Origin: M3007 sp044347755
GTDB taxonomy: Bacteria; Bacteroidota; Bacteroidia; Chitinophagales; Saprospiraceae
Length of the DNA stretch: 64,000 nt
Assembly (NCBI GenBank): GCA_044347755.1
Contig: JBIKUE010000003.1
Location: forward strand, 1-64,000
Direction: 5' to 3'
This document shows, piece by piece, positions 50,885 through 60,380 of this stretch (the first letter of the stretch is position 1; every line of letters begins with the position of its first letter). The notes beneath the pieces were generated by a model. It was not told the origin of the DNA. It worked only from the letters and a program-made list of their open reading frames with translations, and did no database searches. The position numbers and the translations under genes were made by a program.

Positions 50885-51604
50885 TTAGGCTTTTTTCAAA
50901 CGGGCAAGCATAATCTGCTCTGTCTTTTCTTTCAAAGAAATAATGTCATCCTGGCTCATTTGAGAGGTATCTATGGGGCTTTCCCAGGCTATGCGCACTG
51001 TTCCCGGACGAAGGCCACTACCTCCGGCTGTGATGTAGTCTATGTTCAGGATGGTCTGAATAGCCAACGGGGCCCCAGTTTGAACGGCAATTCTAAAAGC
51101 GCCATCGTAAAATTTACCGATGGGTTGATCTCCTGAATTTCGGCTGCCTTCAGGATATATAAAAATGCTCCAACCCTCTGCCAGTTGTTGCTTCAATCCA
51201 ACGACACTCCTGGCCCTGCTCATAGCGCTACTACGATCAACATTGAGGCACATTTTTTTTACGATGTACCCAAAAACAGGTATCTTCTGCAACTCTTGTT
51301 TGGCCAGAAACCGGAAAACGCCTGGAAAGGCATGTGCATTCAAAATAAAATCCAGCGAGGAATTGTGGTTACCTACGATCACATAACTTCCTTTGGGATC
51401 AAGCAACTCCTTGCCTTCCACTTTCAGGCGGATGCCCACCAGAAACAGAAAAACGGGGGTGAACATGTGGTGCAGGTAATAAATATTACTTCTCAATGCC
51501 CTTTGTCCCGGCGTAATGATCATGTTTAACCCTACAATGGGTAAACTTAGGGTCATGAGAATCAAAAAAACAGCAGCAGCGAAAATAGCCCAAATCTTTG
51601 CCAT
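50885..51604 (-). CDS. Second lysophosphatidate acyltransferase-like protein
   Basis: The 239-residue protein has a first membrane segment (IWAIFAAAVFLILMTLSLPIVG), catalytic H-x4-D in GNHNSSLDF, and IYPEGSRNSG. It is a PlsC paralogue of the gene at 41408 and converges on the GH13 gene five bases away. Confidence 0.88.
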   Translation of the reverse strand: MAKIWAIFAAAVFLILMTLSLPIVGLNMIITPGQRALRSNIYYLHHMFTPVFLFLVGIRLKVEGKELLDPKGSYVIVGNHNSSLDFILNAHAFPGVFRFLAKQELQKIPVFGYIVKKMCLNVDRSSAMSRARSVVGLKQQLAEGWSIFIYPEGSRNSGDQPIGKFYDGAFRIAVQTGAPLAIQTILNIDYITAGGSGLRPGTVRIAWESPIDTSQMSQDDIISLKEKTEQIMLARLKKA

Positions 51605-51645
51605 GGCGCGAAGGTAATAAGTTCTGAATGCCCGAACACACTACT

Positions 51646-54306
51646 CTAGCCATCCAGCAAGGTTTTATAGTCATCCCAAGGCGCATCTTCCTGTTTCATT
51701 TCAAGCAGTTCGAACAATTGGCCTTCATACATAGCTTCCAGTTCAGGAGCTGTTCTGGCTGTACGCACTTCAAGAAGTCCTTTATTTAATTGGCTCAACC
51801 GCCAGGCATAGGTTTTTTCCATTTTATCAAAAATGGCCTCTGCCACAGTCTGGTGGTTCATACCAGGAGATCCGGCAACGATGGCCTCCTTGAACGCTTC
51901 ATTATTCCTGGCAATCATTTTGCCTTCTTCCAGGATAAAATAGGCAGTATGTGGCCACTTACCCTCAGATGCCAACATCCTGGCGTAAAGCATCAGCTGT
52001 AGGTCTTCCTCGTTTTGGATTAACTCTTTCCTCCGGCGGGCGCCGCTCCATTTCAAATCTACTATCACCTGTTCATCCCCTCTTTTTAAAACCAAATCCG
52101 CTTTTCCCCGAACAGGCATTTGCAAAAAGCTTCCGGTAAGTGGCACTTCAGTTCCGGCCACCTCCCATTGATTATTACGGATCAAAGTGATCAGATTCCA
52201 GGCTGCGTTGGTCACTCTTTGTAAAAAAGCAATCCGCTCCGGTTCTTTGCCATACAATAACAAGGTGGCTCCTTCTTTCGGTAATAACACTTGCGCCTCC
52301 TGATTTACCCATTCCTGAACCGATTTTCTGTCCAGTCCTGCCAGGTCCTTTTTAAGCAGGTTTTCAAAAAAACGGTGTGCCAGACTACCAAGCAAAGTCG
52401 TGTCGCCCGTTACGCTAAGTAAGCTAGATCGATACATCCGCAATTTTTGGCGAAAAAACCACCGATGCGGGTAATAGAAGAGGAGTTCCAAGTTGGTGGG
52501 GGTTTCATATTCGGAGCTTTGCATCCACTCCGGATGTGCGATATGAATCTGTGGTTTGGGTCGAACGGCGTTGCGCAAAGGCAGGCTTCTCCAAGTGGGC
52601 ATTTTTAACCACTCGGCCAATCGCACTCTGTCTTCAGCCCTGGAAATATCATACACAAAATTGTGTAATTCAGAACCAAAAAATGCTTCCAGATCACTCC
52701 ACAGCAAAGGAGCAACCGTTTCGGCTCCATCCGCCTGCTCAGGAATGACCAGCAATAAACTATCTTTGGTTTGATGGATCGGACGACGTTGGGTTAGCTG
52801 ACTGCGTTGACTTTGCTGCTTAAGCGTTTCCAGAAATACGTTTTGCTGCGCCAGATACTGTCGCTCCGCTTTTTGCCATTGATCCGGAGGAGGCGTAATG
52901 TTTTCATACACGCAATTCCACCAAACCAGATCATCCAGTTGATCGGCTAATGCACCGGGATGATGAAAGTATGACATGCTGCCGGGTTCGGGTGGAGCCA
53001 GCTGCATGGGGGATGGCTCATAAATGGTTCGCACGATACGCTCCAGTTCAAGATATCCTATGCGTTGCTCCGGAAGGGTATCCAGTAATTCCCGAATTCT
53101 CCGTGCCTGTTCGGCAAGTACCAGCAAGGAAGAATTATTGCTTCCGGTGCTATCAAACTGGCGGATGGCCCATTTTTGCAGGTAGTCATATAAGCCTGCG
53201 GCATCCCGTTTAGGGGCGCCAGATTCTATGGAATATCTTTTTCGGTCAAACCAGAAACTATATTGCTCTCTGGTCTCTTCCTGAACCTCCGCCTGTTCCA
53301 AATAACCATATACGGCTGCAAACCAGGTATCGCTGAACAAACCTGGCTTTTCAGCCAAAACACGTGCAATTTCAGTAGAAAGTCCGGTATCCAGAGGTTT
53401 AACCGGAAGTGTAACGAACTCCATTAATTTGAAGACATCCACAGGTTCCCAAAGAAATGCCGGCGCTAATTTCAATACTTGTAAGGATGGTCTGGCTAAA
53501 GAAGCGGATAATATGCCCATGGGAGGAAAGCCTTCCTGAAGCAGATTCTGTTCCAGGAGCAGGTTCATTTCAGGAACCAGAAAAGTGGGCCGGTAGCCTG
53601 GGTTTTCTGGTAGTGTTTGGGCCAAAAAAATCGCGGCGTCAGAATCGCGGCGCGCCTTCAATATAGCCAGTTTGCCAGCTCCCCCACCCGATCCGTGCAT
53701 CCATCTTCCCAAAGGAGAATTGGGTGCCGCTTCGCTATCGAACCGGATCTCTTCAATCGGCACGCCCTGATCCCTGAATTGGGCTAAGATTCGCTGAATA
53801 ACAGGTGTTTGTAGATTAATAGGCTCGTAAATGTGTATTTTTCCCAGGTTAATTGGGGTAATACTCAGTCTTTCCAACACCTGTTTGACCCGGTCTGAAA
53901 ATCCGATGGCCTCAACTGCCAGTTCTGGATCCTGAAGCTTTTTTTGATAAATACCTTCCACCCCGGCAAATACCTTGAGCCTTACAGGCAAGTTTAGGCG
54001 ATCCTGAAAGTCCCATCCTGCCAACAATAATTCGTCACGCCTTTGCAACAACACTTCTGAGGTAGCAAATCGGTCTGCATCAAAAGAGGCCTGATAAAAA
54101 CAATCTGACTCTTTGGCAAATTGGGCCAAAGCTTGTCGATAAAGCTCTATCCTGAGATAAGTTGTGTTGTTCGGATAGCCTTTCAGGCCGAGCCTTGATT
54201 CCAGCCAGTGTAACCATTTTACCGGTCCAACAAACCACTCGCCCTCACGGTGGTTCTTAGGAGCATACACTATGGAATCGAAGTGGTGGCCAAAATGAAT
54301 CTGCAT
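51646..54306 (-). CDS. PD-(D/E)XK nuclease family protein (AddB/RecB-like)
   Basis: From ATG 54306 the 886-residue protein has a long N-terminal part with AddB-like sequence and a C-terminal PD-(D/E)XK nuclease. GKADLVLKRGDEQVIVDLKWSG gives the Asp and the D-L-K catalytic core, and LGSLAHRFFENLL and QLMLYARML are typical of the nuclease family. AddB processes double-strand breaks with the AddA helicase, which is not in the window. The upstream ATG 54357 would overlap the -7 box region of gldC. Confidence 0.78.
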   Translation of the reverse strand: MQIHFGHHFDSIVYAPKNHREGEWFVGPVKWLHWLESRLGLKGYPNNTTYLRIELYRQALAQFAKESDCFYQASFDADRFATSEVLLQRRDELLLAGWDFQDRLNLPVRLKVFAGVEGIYQKKLQDPELAVEAIGFSDRVKQVLERLSITPINLGKIHIYEPINLQTPVIQRILAQFRDQGVPIEEIRFDSEAAPNSPLGRWMHGSGGGAGKLAILKARRDSDAAIFLAQTLPENPGYRPTFLVPEMNLLLEQNLLQEGFPPMGILSASLARPSLQVLKLAPAFLWEPVDVFKLMEFVTLPVKPLDTGLSTEIARVLAEKPGLFSDTWFAAVYGYLEQAEVQEETREQYSFWFDRKRYSIESGAPKRDAAGLYDYLQKWAIRQFDSTGSNNSSLLVLAEQARRIRELLDTLPEQRIGYLELERIVRTIYEPSPMQLAPPEPGSMSYFHHPGALADQLDDLVWWNCVYENITPPPDQWQKAERQYLAQQNVFLETLKQQSQRSQLTQRRPIHQTKDSLLLVIPEQADGAETVAPLLWSDLEAFFGSELHNFVYDISRAEDRVRLAEWLKMPTWRSLPLRNAVRPKPQIHIAHPEWMQSSEYETPTNLELLFYYPHRWFFRQKLRMYRSSLLSVTGDTTLLGSLAHRFFENLLKKDLAGLDRKSVQEWVNQEAQVLLPKEGATLLLYGKEPERIAFLQRVTNAAWNLITLIRNNQWEVAGTEVPLTGSFLQMPVRGKADLVLKRGDEQVIVDLKWSGARRRKELIQNEEDLQLMLYARMLASEGKWPHTAYFILEEGKMIARNNEAFKEAIVAGSPGMNHQTVAEAIFDKMEKTYAWRLSQLNKGLLEVRTARTAPELEAMYEGQLFELLEMKQEDAPWDDYKTLLDG

Positions 54307-54368
54307 AAATATCTGTTGCCGGCTGAAAACCTTGATAAATGGATCGGGGAAAGACAAAGCCTTTTCCT

Positions 54369-54376
54369 ACCTTTGC
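54369..54376 (+). promoter_or_regulatory. -7 box (TACCTTTG) for gldC
   Basis: TACCTTTG lies 18 bases before ATG 54395, within the region shared with the divergent nuclease gene's leader. Confidence 0.5.
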
Positions 54377-54394
54377 GGCTCAAATATATTCACA

Positions 54395-54751
54395 ATGGAC
54401 CCAAACGAAGTAGTAAAATCAAGCGATATCACCCTCCGTGTAGGACTAAATGCGGAACATGTGCCTGTAAAGATTGAATGGGGCGCCAGTGACCGGAATG
54501 GCGGTGTATTAGAAGAATGCAAAGCTATGGCTGTGGCATTATTCGACAAAGAACATAGGGACACTTTGCGTATTGATCTTTGGACCAAAGAAATGCAAGT
54601 CCTGGAGATGGATCGGTTCATGTACCAAACCTTGCGATCGCTGAGCCAGACTTATCTAAAAGCCACCCAAAACAAGGAACTGGCCGAGGATATTGCCAAG
54701 TTCGCTCATTATTTCGGCCAACAAACAGAAATTGTACCGAAAGACCAATAA
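54395..54751 (+). CDS. gldC: Gliding motility protein GldC
   Basis: The 118-residue cytoplasmic protein shows the GldC pattern: VPVKIEWGASDRNGGVLEECKAMAVALFDKEHRDTLRIDLWTKEMQVLEMDRFMYQTLRSLSQTY. GldC is part of the gliding/T9SS-linked set of Bacteroidota. It ends two bases before the converging amidase gene. Confidence 0.93.
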   Translation: MDPNEVVKSSDITLRVGLNAEHVPVKIEWGASDRNGGVLEECKAMAVALFDKEHRDTLRIDLWTKEMQVLEMDRFMYQTLRSLSQTYLKATQNKELAEDIAKFAHYFGQQTEIVPKDQ

Positions 54752-54753
54752 CC

Positions 54754-56037
54754 TTATTGAGTCAACAAAGCATGGCAAATCCAGTTGGCTATTGCCTGGC
54801 GGTTATTTTTCAATACTAAACGTTGCTGGTCCCAGTCGTTCTGAATATTGGCCAACTCAATATAAACAGCCTTTTTAGACATGGTTTCCTTCAGGGTAAA
54901 TAAGGTCCTGGCAGTAACGCTGCCACTATATCCCCTACCCCCTTGCGCTTTCCGATATTTGGCTGCAAATGTTTTTTGAATGTGCTCCGCCAAAGCCTGG
55001 CTATGTGTGCTGCCTGGACGAAAATAAAAGAAGATATCCTGCTTTTTCTCCAAACTTCTGGAATCCACATGGATTTCAATTATGGTTTGATTCGTCTGGC
55101 CGGCTTTTGTATGTTTCTCCGTAAGAGCGTTGATTAGGTCAGTTCTTTGTTTAAGTCGTTCCTTCTGGTCAAAAGGTATTTCTTGTTGCCCTAAAACCTC
55201 CTCGTCTTTATCACAATCCAGGTACACATCGTCTCTAATTCCATCATTATCCCGAACGATCATATAAACTGTTGCGCCATGGCTTATCAAAAGCCGGTGT
55301 AACCGGAGGGTAACGTCATAGGCGTATTCATCTTCACAAAGGGTATTTCCGCCCCTTTTTCCCTGAGCACCTACATCAGGGCCTCCATGACCGCTTATAA
55401 GATAATATACCTGGCCTCGCATACTTCTGTTTAACAACGGGGTATAAGCGTATCCCGGGCCATATAGGTCAAAGGTTCGGTCGCTGTTAAGATCTTTCTC
55501 TCCTCCATATACCCTGTTAGCAATGGGAAATACATATCTGGGAATGTCTACTTCCGTAGGAGCCGCCAGTCCAATACCGGCAGCCATTTTGGGAGGGGCT
55601 TCCGCATTGTCTTCTTTACAATTCAATTCATGCCAGGGTACCCAAAGTTTCTTATTATCAATAAAGTATTCAGGCCGCAACCCTTTTTTATGCACGGTCT
55701 TGTTGTAGGCTTCAATCCTTTTTGCAGTTTTCCAATCGTCCAGATTCAAAGTAGTCCGGATACTTTTACCATTATAGGACACCACTATAACCGGAAGCTT
55801 ATAAGTACTTCCGACTTTGAGTTTGTGATTTTCCAATTGATTTATTTTCAGAAAATGACCAAGGTTGCAATCGTATTCTGCAAGCTCAAAGCGGTCTAGA
55901 AGATCCAGCGCATCCTCCCCGGTTTTGGCCACCGAGGTAAGGTAGTTATTTGCAGAAGCAGATTTTTGGGCTATCATAGTAACACCCCCTGCAAGCCAAA
56001 AAAATACAAAAATCAAATAGGTTTTGGAAGGAGACAT
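54754..56037 (-). CDS. N-acetylmuramoyl-L-alanine amidase (Amidase_3)
   Basis: The 427-residue product has a signal peptide and a C-terminal Amidase_3 domain with zinc-site residues in LISGHGGPDVGAQG, CEDEYAYDVTLRL (Glu), IIEIHVDSR (His) and VYIELANIQND (catalytic Glu). The N-terminal third is a LysM-like or linker region of unclear type (KVGSTYKLPVIVV). It cleaves the bond between muramic acid and L-Ala in peptidoglycan. Confidence 0.88.
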   Translation of the reverse strand: MSPSKTYLIFVFFWLAGGVTMIAQKSASANNYLTSVAKTGEDALDLLDRFELAEYDCNLGHFLKINQLENHKLKVGSTYKLPVIVVSYNGKSIRTTLNLDDWKTAKRIEAYNKTVHKKGLRPEYFIDNKKLWVPWHELNCKEDNAEAPPKMAAGIGLAAPTEVDIPRYVFPIANRVYGGEKDLNSDRTFDLYGPGYAYTPLLNRSMRGQVYYLISGHGGPDVGAQGKRGGNTLCEDEYAYDVTLRLHRLLISHGATVYMIVRDNDGIRDDVYLDCDKDEEVLGQQEIPFDQKERLKQRTDLINALTEKHTKAGQTNQTIIEIHVDSRSLEKKQDIFFYFRPGSTHSQALAEHIQKTFAAKYRKAQGGRGYSGSVTARTLFTLKETMSKKAVYIELANIQNDWDQQRLVLKNNRQAIANWICHALLTQ

Positions 56038-56200
56038 TGAAAATATCAGGTCGATTTTGGGACAAAAATAGGGGAAAACATACAGACATTGTGCCTAAGT
56101 AATGCTCAACAATAAACAAATCAAAGATTTTGACATTCCTGTTTTGTTTTTTTTGACCTTTGTCTCCCCAAAAACAATTTCACAAGGAAGCACAACACTT

Positions 56201-56929
56201 ATGCAAATCATTCCATCATTTGACCTGCTCGATGGCAAACTTGTTCGACTCCGTCAGGGCGACTTTGAACAAAAAACAGAATATCCGGCTAATCCATTGG
56301 AATTGGCCAAAGAATTAGAGGCTGCGGGAATAAAGAGACTACACATGGTAGATTTAGACGGTGCAAAGACCGGAAGGCCTGCCAATCTGCATATTCTGGC
56401 AGAGGTTGCAGCACATACCAGACTAGAAATAGATTATGGCGGCGGCTTACGTAGCATTCCCTCGCTAAAACAAGTATGGGATGCCGGAGCCATGTTGTTT
56501 TCCGTAGGAAGTGTTGCGCTATTGGCACAGGACGAGTTTTCCGCATGGGTTGATAAATTTGGACCTGACCGTTTTCTGGTTGGTGCTGATGTACGGGATA
56601 ATAACCTGGCAGTTCACGGATGGGCACAACAAACGGAAGTAAGCATCTTTGATTTTCTGGTTAAAATGACCAGTTTGGGTCTAAGTACCTTTACCGTCAC
56701 GGACATTGCAAGAGACGGAGAACTTTCCGGCCCGGGACTGGAGCTATACCGCGAAATTCTTAAGCGTTTTCCCGGCATTAATCTGGTTGCTAGTGGCGGT
56801 GTGCGCGATGTGGCAGACCTGGAAAGTTTGCGTGAAATCGGATGTTCAGGAGCTATCGTAGGTAAAGCCTTTTTTGAAGATAAAATTCCACTGCAATTCT
56901 TCCGTGTTTACACCAAGGGAGATCAGTAA
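56201..56929 (+). CDS. hisA: HisA, ProFAR isomerase of histidine synthesis
   Basis: The 242-residue TIM barrel starts MQIIPSFDLLDGKLVRLRQGD, with catalytic Asp8, and has TDIARDGELSGPG with the second Asp, and the two phosphate-binding half-barrel motifs DYGGGLRS and VASGGVRD. It converts ProFAR to PRFAR. No other his gene is seen around it, so it is detached from an operon here. Start 56201 is preferred over the upstream ATG 56102 because of family fit. Confidence 0.92.
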   Translation: MQIIPSFDLLDGKLVRLRQGDFEQKTEYPANPLELAKELEAAGIKRLHMVDLDGAKTGRPANLHILAEVAAHTRLEIDYGGGLRSIPSLKQVWDAGAMLFSVGSVALLAQDEFSAWVDKFGPDRFLVGADVRDNNLAVHGWAQQTEVSIFDFLVKMTSLGLSTFTVTDIARDGELSGPGLELYREILKRFPGINLVASGGVRDVADLESLREIGCSGAIVGKAFFEDKIPLQFFRVYTKGDQ

Positions 56930-56983
56930 GATTCCCTATCCCAATTGTCATAAATCTTACAATTTTTAATATTTCAGGTTTTT

Positions 56984-57047
56984 CAGGTACGATTGGACAA
57001 CCATGTGCGTTTTAGCACATATCTGTCCAATCGTACCTGCCTTTTTT
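56984..57047 (+). terminator. Intrinsic terminator after hisA
   Basis: CAGGTACGATTGGACA pairs exactly with TGTCCAATCGTACCTG, with an inner TGTGC/GCACA stem, and is followed by CCTTTTTT. The 56930-57296 gap otherwise holds the promoter below. Confidence 0.88.
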
Positions 57048-57159
57048 ACGTGGATAGGCGTTTTGTGTAAAATTCTTCTCCCTAATGATGTGGTTATGTT
57101 AAAGATTGGCATGGTATTTTATATTAGATTGTGTCTTATTTGTAAAATTCGAATAGGCA

Positions 57160-57192
57160 TTTGCTGGAAAGAACATTACGCACCTACCTTTG
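57160..57192 (+). promoter_or_regulatory. Bacteroidota-type promoter for the beta-barrel gene
   Basis: TTTG (57160-57163), a 21-base spacer and TACCTTTG (57185-57192) fit the consensus. The leader to ATG 57297 is about 100 bases. Confidence 0.75.
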
Positions 57193-57296
57193 CGGCACTT
57201 TAAAATTCAAAACTAACCTTTAAGTTTCTTGTTTATAGGACAAAATTTTACTTAAAATCATTTCACGGAATTTTAATTAAAATTCATCCATTAATC

Positions 57297-57989
57297 ATGA
57301 ACGTAAAAGTTTTCGCCGCGGCTGCGTTTGTAGCCATCCTGACCGCCTCCTTTGCTTTACCAGCTCAAACCCATTACAAAATGGGTGTAAGCCTTGGCAG
57401 CAATTACTCCAGCCTTAATTCGGACCTGTATACCACCTCCTCAGGCAGATTGAGTTCTGCTTTAGGCTTCTCGGTTAATCTGGGTTTTGGTGATCGCTTC
57501 GAATTAAATCCGGAGATCATGTTTACCCAGAAAGGCGCCACCATTCAAACGGCAACCTTCAATCCGGAAAATGTTCCAACTGTTGGTACATACGATTTCT
57601 ATTATAACACTTTCGAAGCCGGCTTTTTTGCCGGATATCAGCCGTCAAAAAACATTCCGGTTCGCATTCAGGCCGGTGGATTTTTCGGAAGTCACTTCCA
57701 TAGCCTAGATCGGACAGAGCGAAATGAATATGTTGGCGATTACAAAAACATTGTAAAAGCAACACAGGTTACCCTTTTGAACGAATCTCTTTCTGGAATT
57801 GATTTTGGGCCAGCCTTTGGTTTAAGCGCAGGAACCGGCCGCTTCAATGTAAGCGCCCGATATTACCTCGGTGCCCGGAACTTGTACGAAAACCTGGCTT
57901 TTGCGCCAGATGGCCATTATATCCGTACCAGCTCACTCCGGCTCACTATGAGCTACTTTTTCAAGCATAAAAGCAGTTGGGTGGATTGA
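57297..57989 (+). CDS. Outer membrane beta-barrel protein
   Basis: The 230-residue product has a signal peptide (AAAAFVAILTASFALPAQ) and then a small PorT-like/OmpW-like barrel of alternating strands (GVSLGSNYSSL, LGFSVNLGFGDRFELNPEIMFTQKGA, AGFFAGYQPS, VRIQAGGFFG, FGLSAGTGRFNVSARYYLGARN, SSLRLTMSYFF). Such barrels are common in Bacteroidota; function is unknown. Confidence 0.85.
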   Translation: MNVKVFAAAAFVAILTASFALPAQTHYKMGVSLGSNYSSLNSDLYTTSSGRLSSALGFSVNLGFGDRFELNPEIMFTQKGATIQTATFNPENVPTVGTYDFYYNTFEAGFFAGYQPSKNIPVRIQAGGFFGSHFHSLDRTERNEYVGDYKNIVKATQVTLLNESLSGIDFGPAFGLSAGTGRFNVSARYYLGARNLYENLAFAPDGHYIRTSSLRLTMSYFFKHKSSWVD

Positions 57990-58022
57990 TCATCGCCCTT
58001 GTTCCGATTTAATATCCCCCTA

Positions 58023-58051
58023 CCGCTCAACGACCTTTGGTTGTTGAGCGG
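58023..58051 (+). terminator. Possible weak terminator after the beta-barrel gene
   Basis: CCGCTCAAC pairs with GTTGAGCGG across 11 bases; only a short T-containing tail (TGTTCATTT) follows. Confidence 0.45.
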
Positions 58052-58177
58052 TGTTCATTTAAGGAACTTATTGCATGATTGTTTCGTTGAAATCATCACA
58101 ATCCTTAAGGTATTAGCCGGGCTTGTCGTAATTTTGCGCCTTCCATTGAAAGGATTCATATTCAGCCATCAGTACAA

Positions 58178-59713
58178 ATGACGGAACAAGAAATACAACG
58201 TAGAGAATCGCTGTCAAAGCTTCGTGAAATGGGGATTGACCCCTACCCTGCTGACATGTTTGACGTGACAGCTAATGCCCGTGAAATCATTGCCAATTAT
58301 CAGGAAGAAATACTGGAAGACGGAACTAAAAACCGCCTTAACTACCAAACGGTAGCGCTTGCCGGCAGGATCATGGCTACCAGAGAAGCCGGAAAAGCTT
58401 TGTTTTTAAACTTGCAGGACGCAACGGGACGTATTCAGTTGTATATGAGACGCGACGATTTCATGCAGGGAGAAGAAGCGCCATTTTTTGATGTTGCTAT
58501 CAAAAAACTGCTTGATTTAGGTGATTACGTAGGCATTTCAGGTTATGCGTTTAAAACCAAAACTGGAGAAGTAAGTGTACATGTGCAGGAATTCAAATTC
58601 CTGGCCAAAAGTTTGCGCCCGCTTCCAGTTGTGAAAAAAGACGCTGAAGGCAATGTTTATGATGCTTTTACGGATCCGGAACAGCGTTACCGCATGCGCT
58701 ATGTGGATCTTACTGTAAACACTGAATTTCGCGAGATTTTCATCAGGCGTACCAAACTGATCAAAACCATGCGGAATTATTTGGATGAGCTCGGATTACT
58801 GGAGGTAGAAACGCCCATCCTTCAACCCATTCATGGTGGTGCTGCAGCCCGACCTTTCAAAACCCATCATAATACGCTTGATATGACCCTATATCTGCGT
58901 ATTGCCAATGAATTATACCTCAAGCGTCTGATCGTAGCCGGTTTTGACGGGGTGTATGAATTTGCCAAAATGTTCCGAAATGAGGGTATGGACCGTACCC
59001 ACAACCCGGAATTTACAGCGCTGGAATTTTATGTAGCGTACAAGGATTACAACTGGATGATGGACGTAACGGAGCAAATGCTCGAACGCGTGGCCCGTGC
59101 CATTCACCCGGAAGGAGGCAGTACTGCAGAAGTAGGTGGCAACGTGATCAATTTTGCAGGTCCATACCGAAGATTGACCATGTTTGATGCTATTCAGGAA
59201 TACACCGGCTTAAATGTTGAATCCGCAGATGAATCCGAGTTGCGCACCTATTGTAAAAAGGAACATATTGAAATCGACGCCTCCATGGGCAAAGCCAAGT
59301 TGATTGATGAAATTTTTGGCGAAAAGGTGGAAAAACACCTCATTCAGCCTACATTTCTCATTGACTATCCGGTGGAAATGTCGCCGCTCACCAAAAAACA
59401 CCGTTCCAAGCCAGGTCTCGTGGAGCGATTTGAGCTGTTTGTCAATGGCAAGGAAGTTGCCAATGCTTATTCAGAATTGAACGATCCACTTGATCAGCGT
59501 GAGCGCTTCGAAGACCAGCTAAAGCTGGCTGCACGTGGCGATGAGGAAGCGATGGCCATGGACGAAGACTTTTTGCGCGCGTTAGAATATGGTATGCCAC
59601 CAACAGCAGGCATCGGATTTGGTATTGACCGTTTGGCTATGATGTTTACAGGACAAACTTCCATTCAGGAAGTGCTGTTTTTCCCGCAAATGCGCCCTGA
59701 GGTGTCGGAATAG
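58178..59713 (+). CDS. lysS: Lysyl-tRNA synthetase, class II
   Basis: The 511-residue enzyme charges tRNA-Lys. It has the N-terminal OB-fold anticodon domain (VALAGRIMATREAGKALFLNLQD) and class II catalytic motifs, with EVETPILQPIHGGAAARPFKTHHN, RNEGMDRTHNPEFTALEFY and PPTAGIGFGIDRLAMMF. Length and motif order are normal. Confidence 0.97.
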   Translation: MTEQEIQRRESLSKLREMGIDPYPADMFDVTANAREIIANYQEEILEDGTKNRLNYQTVALAGRIMATREAGKALFLNLQDATGRIQLYMRRDDFMQGEEAPFFDVAIKKLLDLGDYVGISGYAFKTKTGEVSVHVQEFKFLAKSLRPLPVVKKDAEGNVYDAFTDPEQRYRMRYVDLTVNTEFREIFIRRTKLIKTMRNYLDELGLLEVETPILQPIHGGAAARPFKTHHNTLDMTLYLRIANELYLKRLIVAGFDGVYEFAKMFRNEGMDRTHNPEFTALEFYVAYKDYNWMMDVTEQMLERVARAIHPEGGSTAEVGGNVINFAGPYRRLTMFDAIQEYTGLNVESADESELRTYCKKEHIEIDASMGKAKLIDEIFGEKVEKHLIQPTFLIDYPVEMSPLTKKHRSKPGLVERFELFVNGKEVANAYSELNDPLDQRERFEDQLKLAARGDEEAMAMDEDFLRALEYGMPPTAGIGFGIDRLAMMFTGQTSIQEVLFFPQMRPEVSE

Positions 59714-59722
59714 TTTAATCTT

Positions 59723-60286
59723 ATGGCTGGCGCGCTATTTAGCAATCAAACATTTCAATCGCAAACTGCGTTGGAGCCTGGCGAGTACGAGGATTGTATT
59801 TTCGCAGATTGTCAGCTAGCTGGCATCAATCTATCGTCCTATGTATTTGATCATTGCCAATGGGTTCGTTGCGATCTGAGTAATGTAGTGGTTCAGGAAA
59901 CTGCTTTTAGGGACAATAGCTTCGACGAGTGCAAACTGCTGGGCATTCATTTTGAGGATGTCAATACCTTTTCACTTTCCTTACATTTTAAGGATTGCAT
60001 TTTAAATTATGCGTCTTTTTTTCAATTGAAGATACCCGGAACTGAATTTCTTGGCTGCAAAATGGAAGAGGTAAATCTGGAAGAGGCCGATCTGAGGCGG
60101 GCTGTATTCCGGGACTGCATGTTAGTGAATTCGAGTTTTTCTTACGCAAATCTGGAAGAGGCTGATTTCAGAACCGCATTGCAATTCAGCATAAATCCGG
60201 AGCATTGCAAATTAAAAGGCGCCCGTTTCTCCCGCCACAATTTGGAAGGTTTGTTGGTCTCCTGTCAAATCAGGATTGAGCCTTAA
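59723..60286 (+). CDS. Pentapeptide-repeat protein
   Basis: The 187-residue product is built of A(D/N)LxX repeats (for example FADCQLAGINLSSYVFDHCQW, CDLSNVVVQETAFRDNSFDECKL, EADLRRAVFRDCMLVNSSFSYANLEEADF), forming a right-handed quadrilateral beta helix. Relatives include Qnr, which shields DNA gyrase; such a role is not shown here. It starts nine bases after lysS. Confidence 0.9.
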   Translation: MAGALFSNQTFQSQTALEPGEYEDCIFADCQLAGINLSSYVFDHCQWVRCDLSNVVVQETAFRDNSFDECKLLGIHFEDVNTFSLSLHFKDCILNYASFFQLKIPGTEFLGCKMEEVNLEEADLRRAVFRDCMLVNSSFSYANLEEADFRTALQFSINPEHCKLKGARFSRHNLEGLLVSCQIRIEP

Positions 60287-60380
60287 CAATATTTATGGCC
60301 ACCTGAATAATCCTTTTTATGATTTGTTCGTCTATAGATCATATCATTAAAAGGCTGTAATGCCTCAAATCTCTTTACCT

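Noticed and set aside
56102..56200. N-terminal extension of hisA
   Set aside because: The extra 33 residues have no counterpart in HisA, whose N-terminus begins at the first beta strand at 56201.
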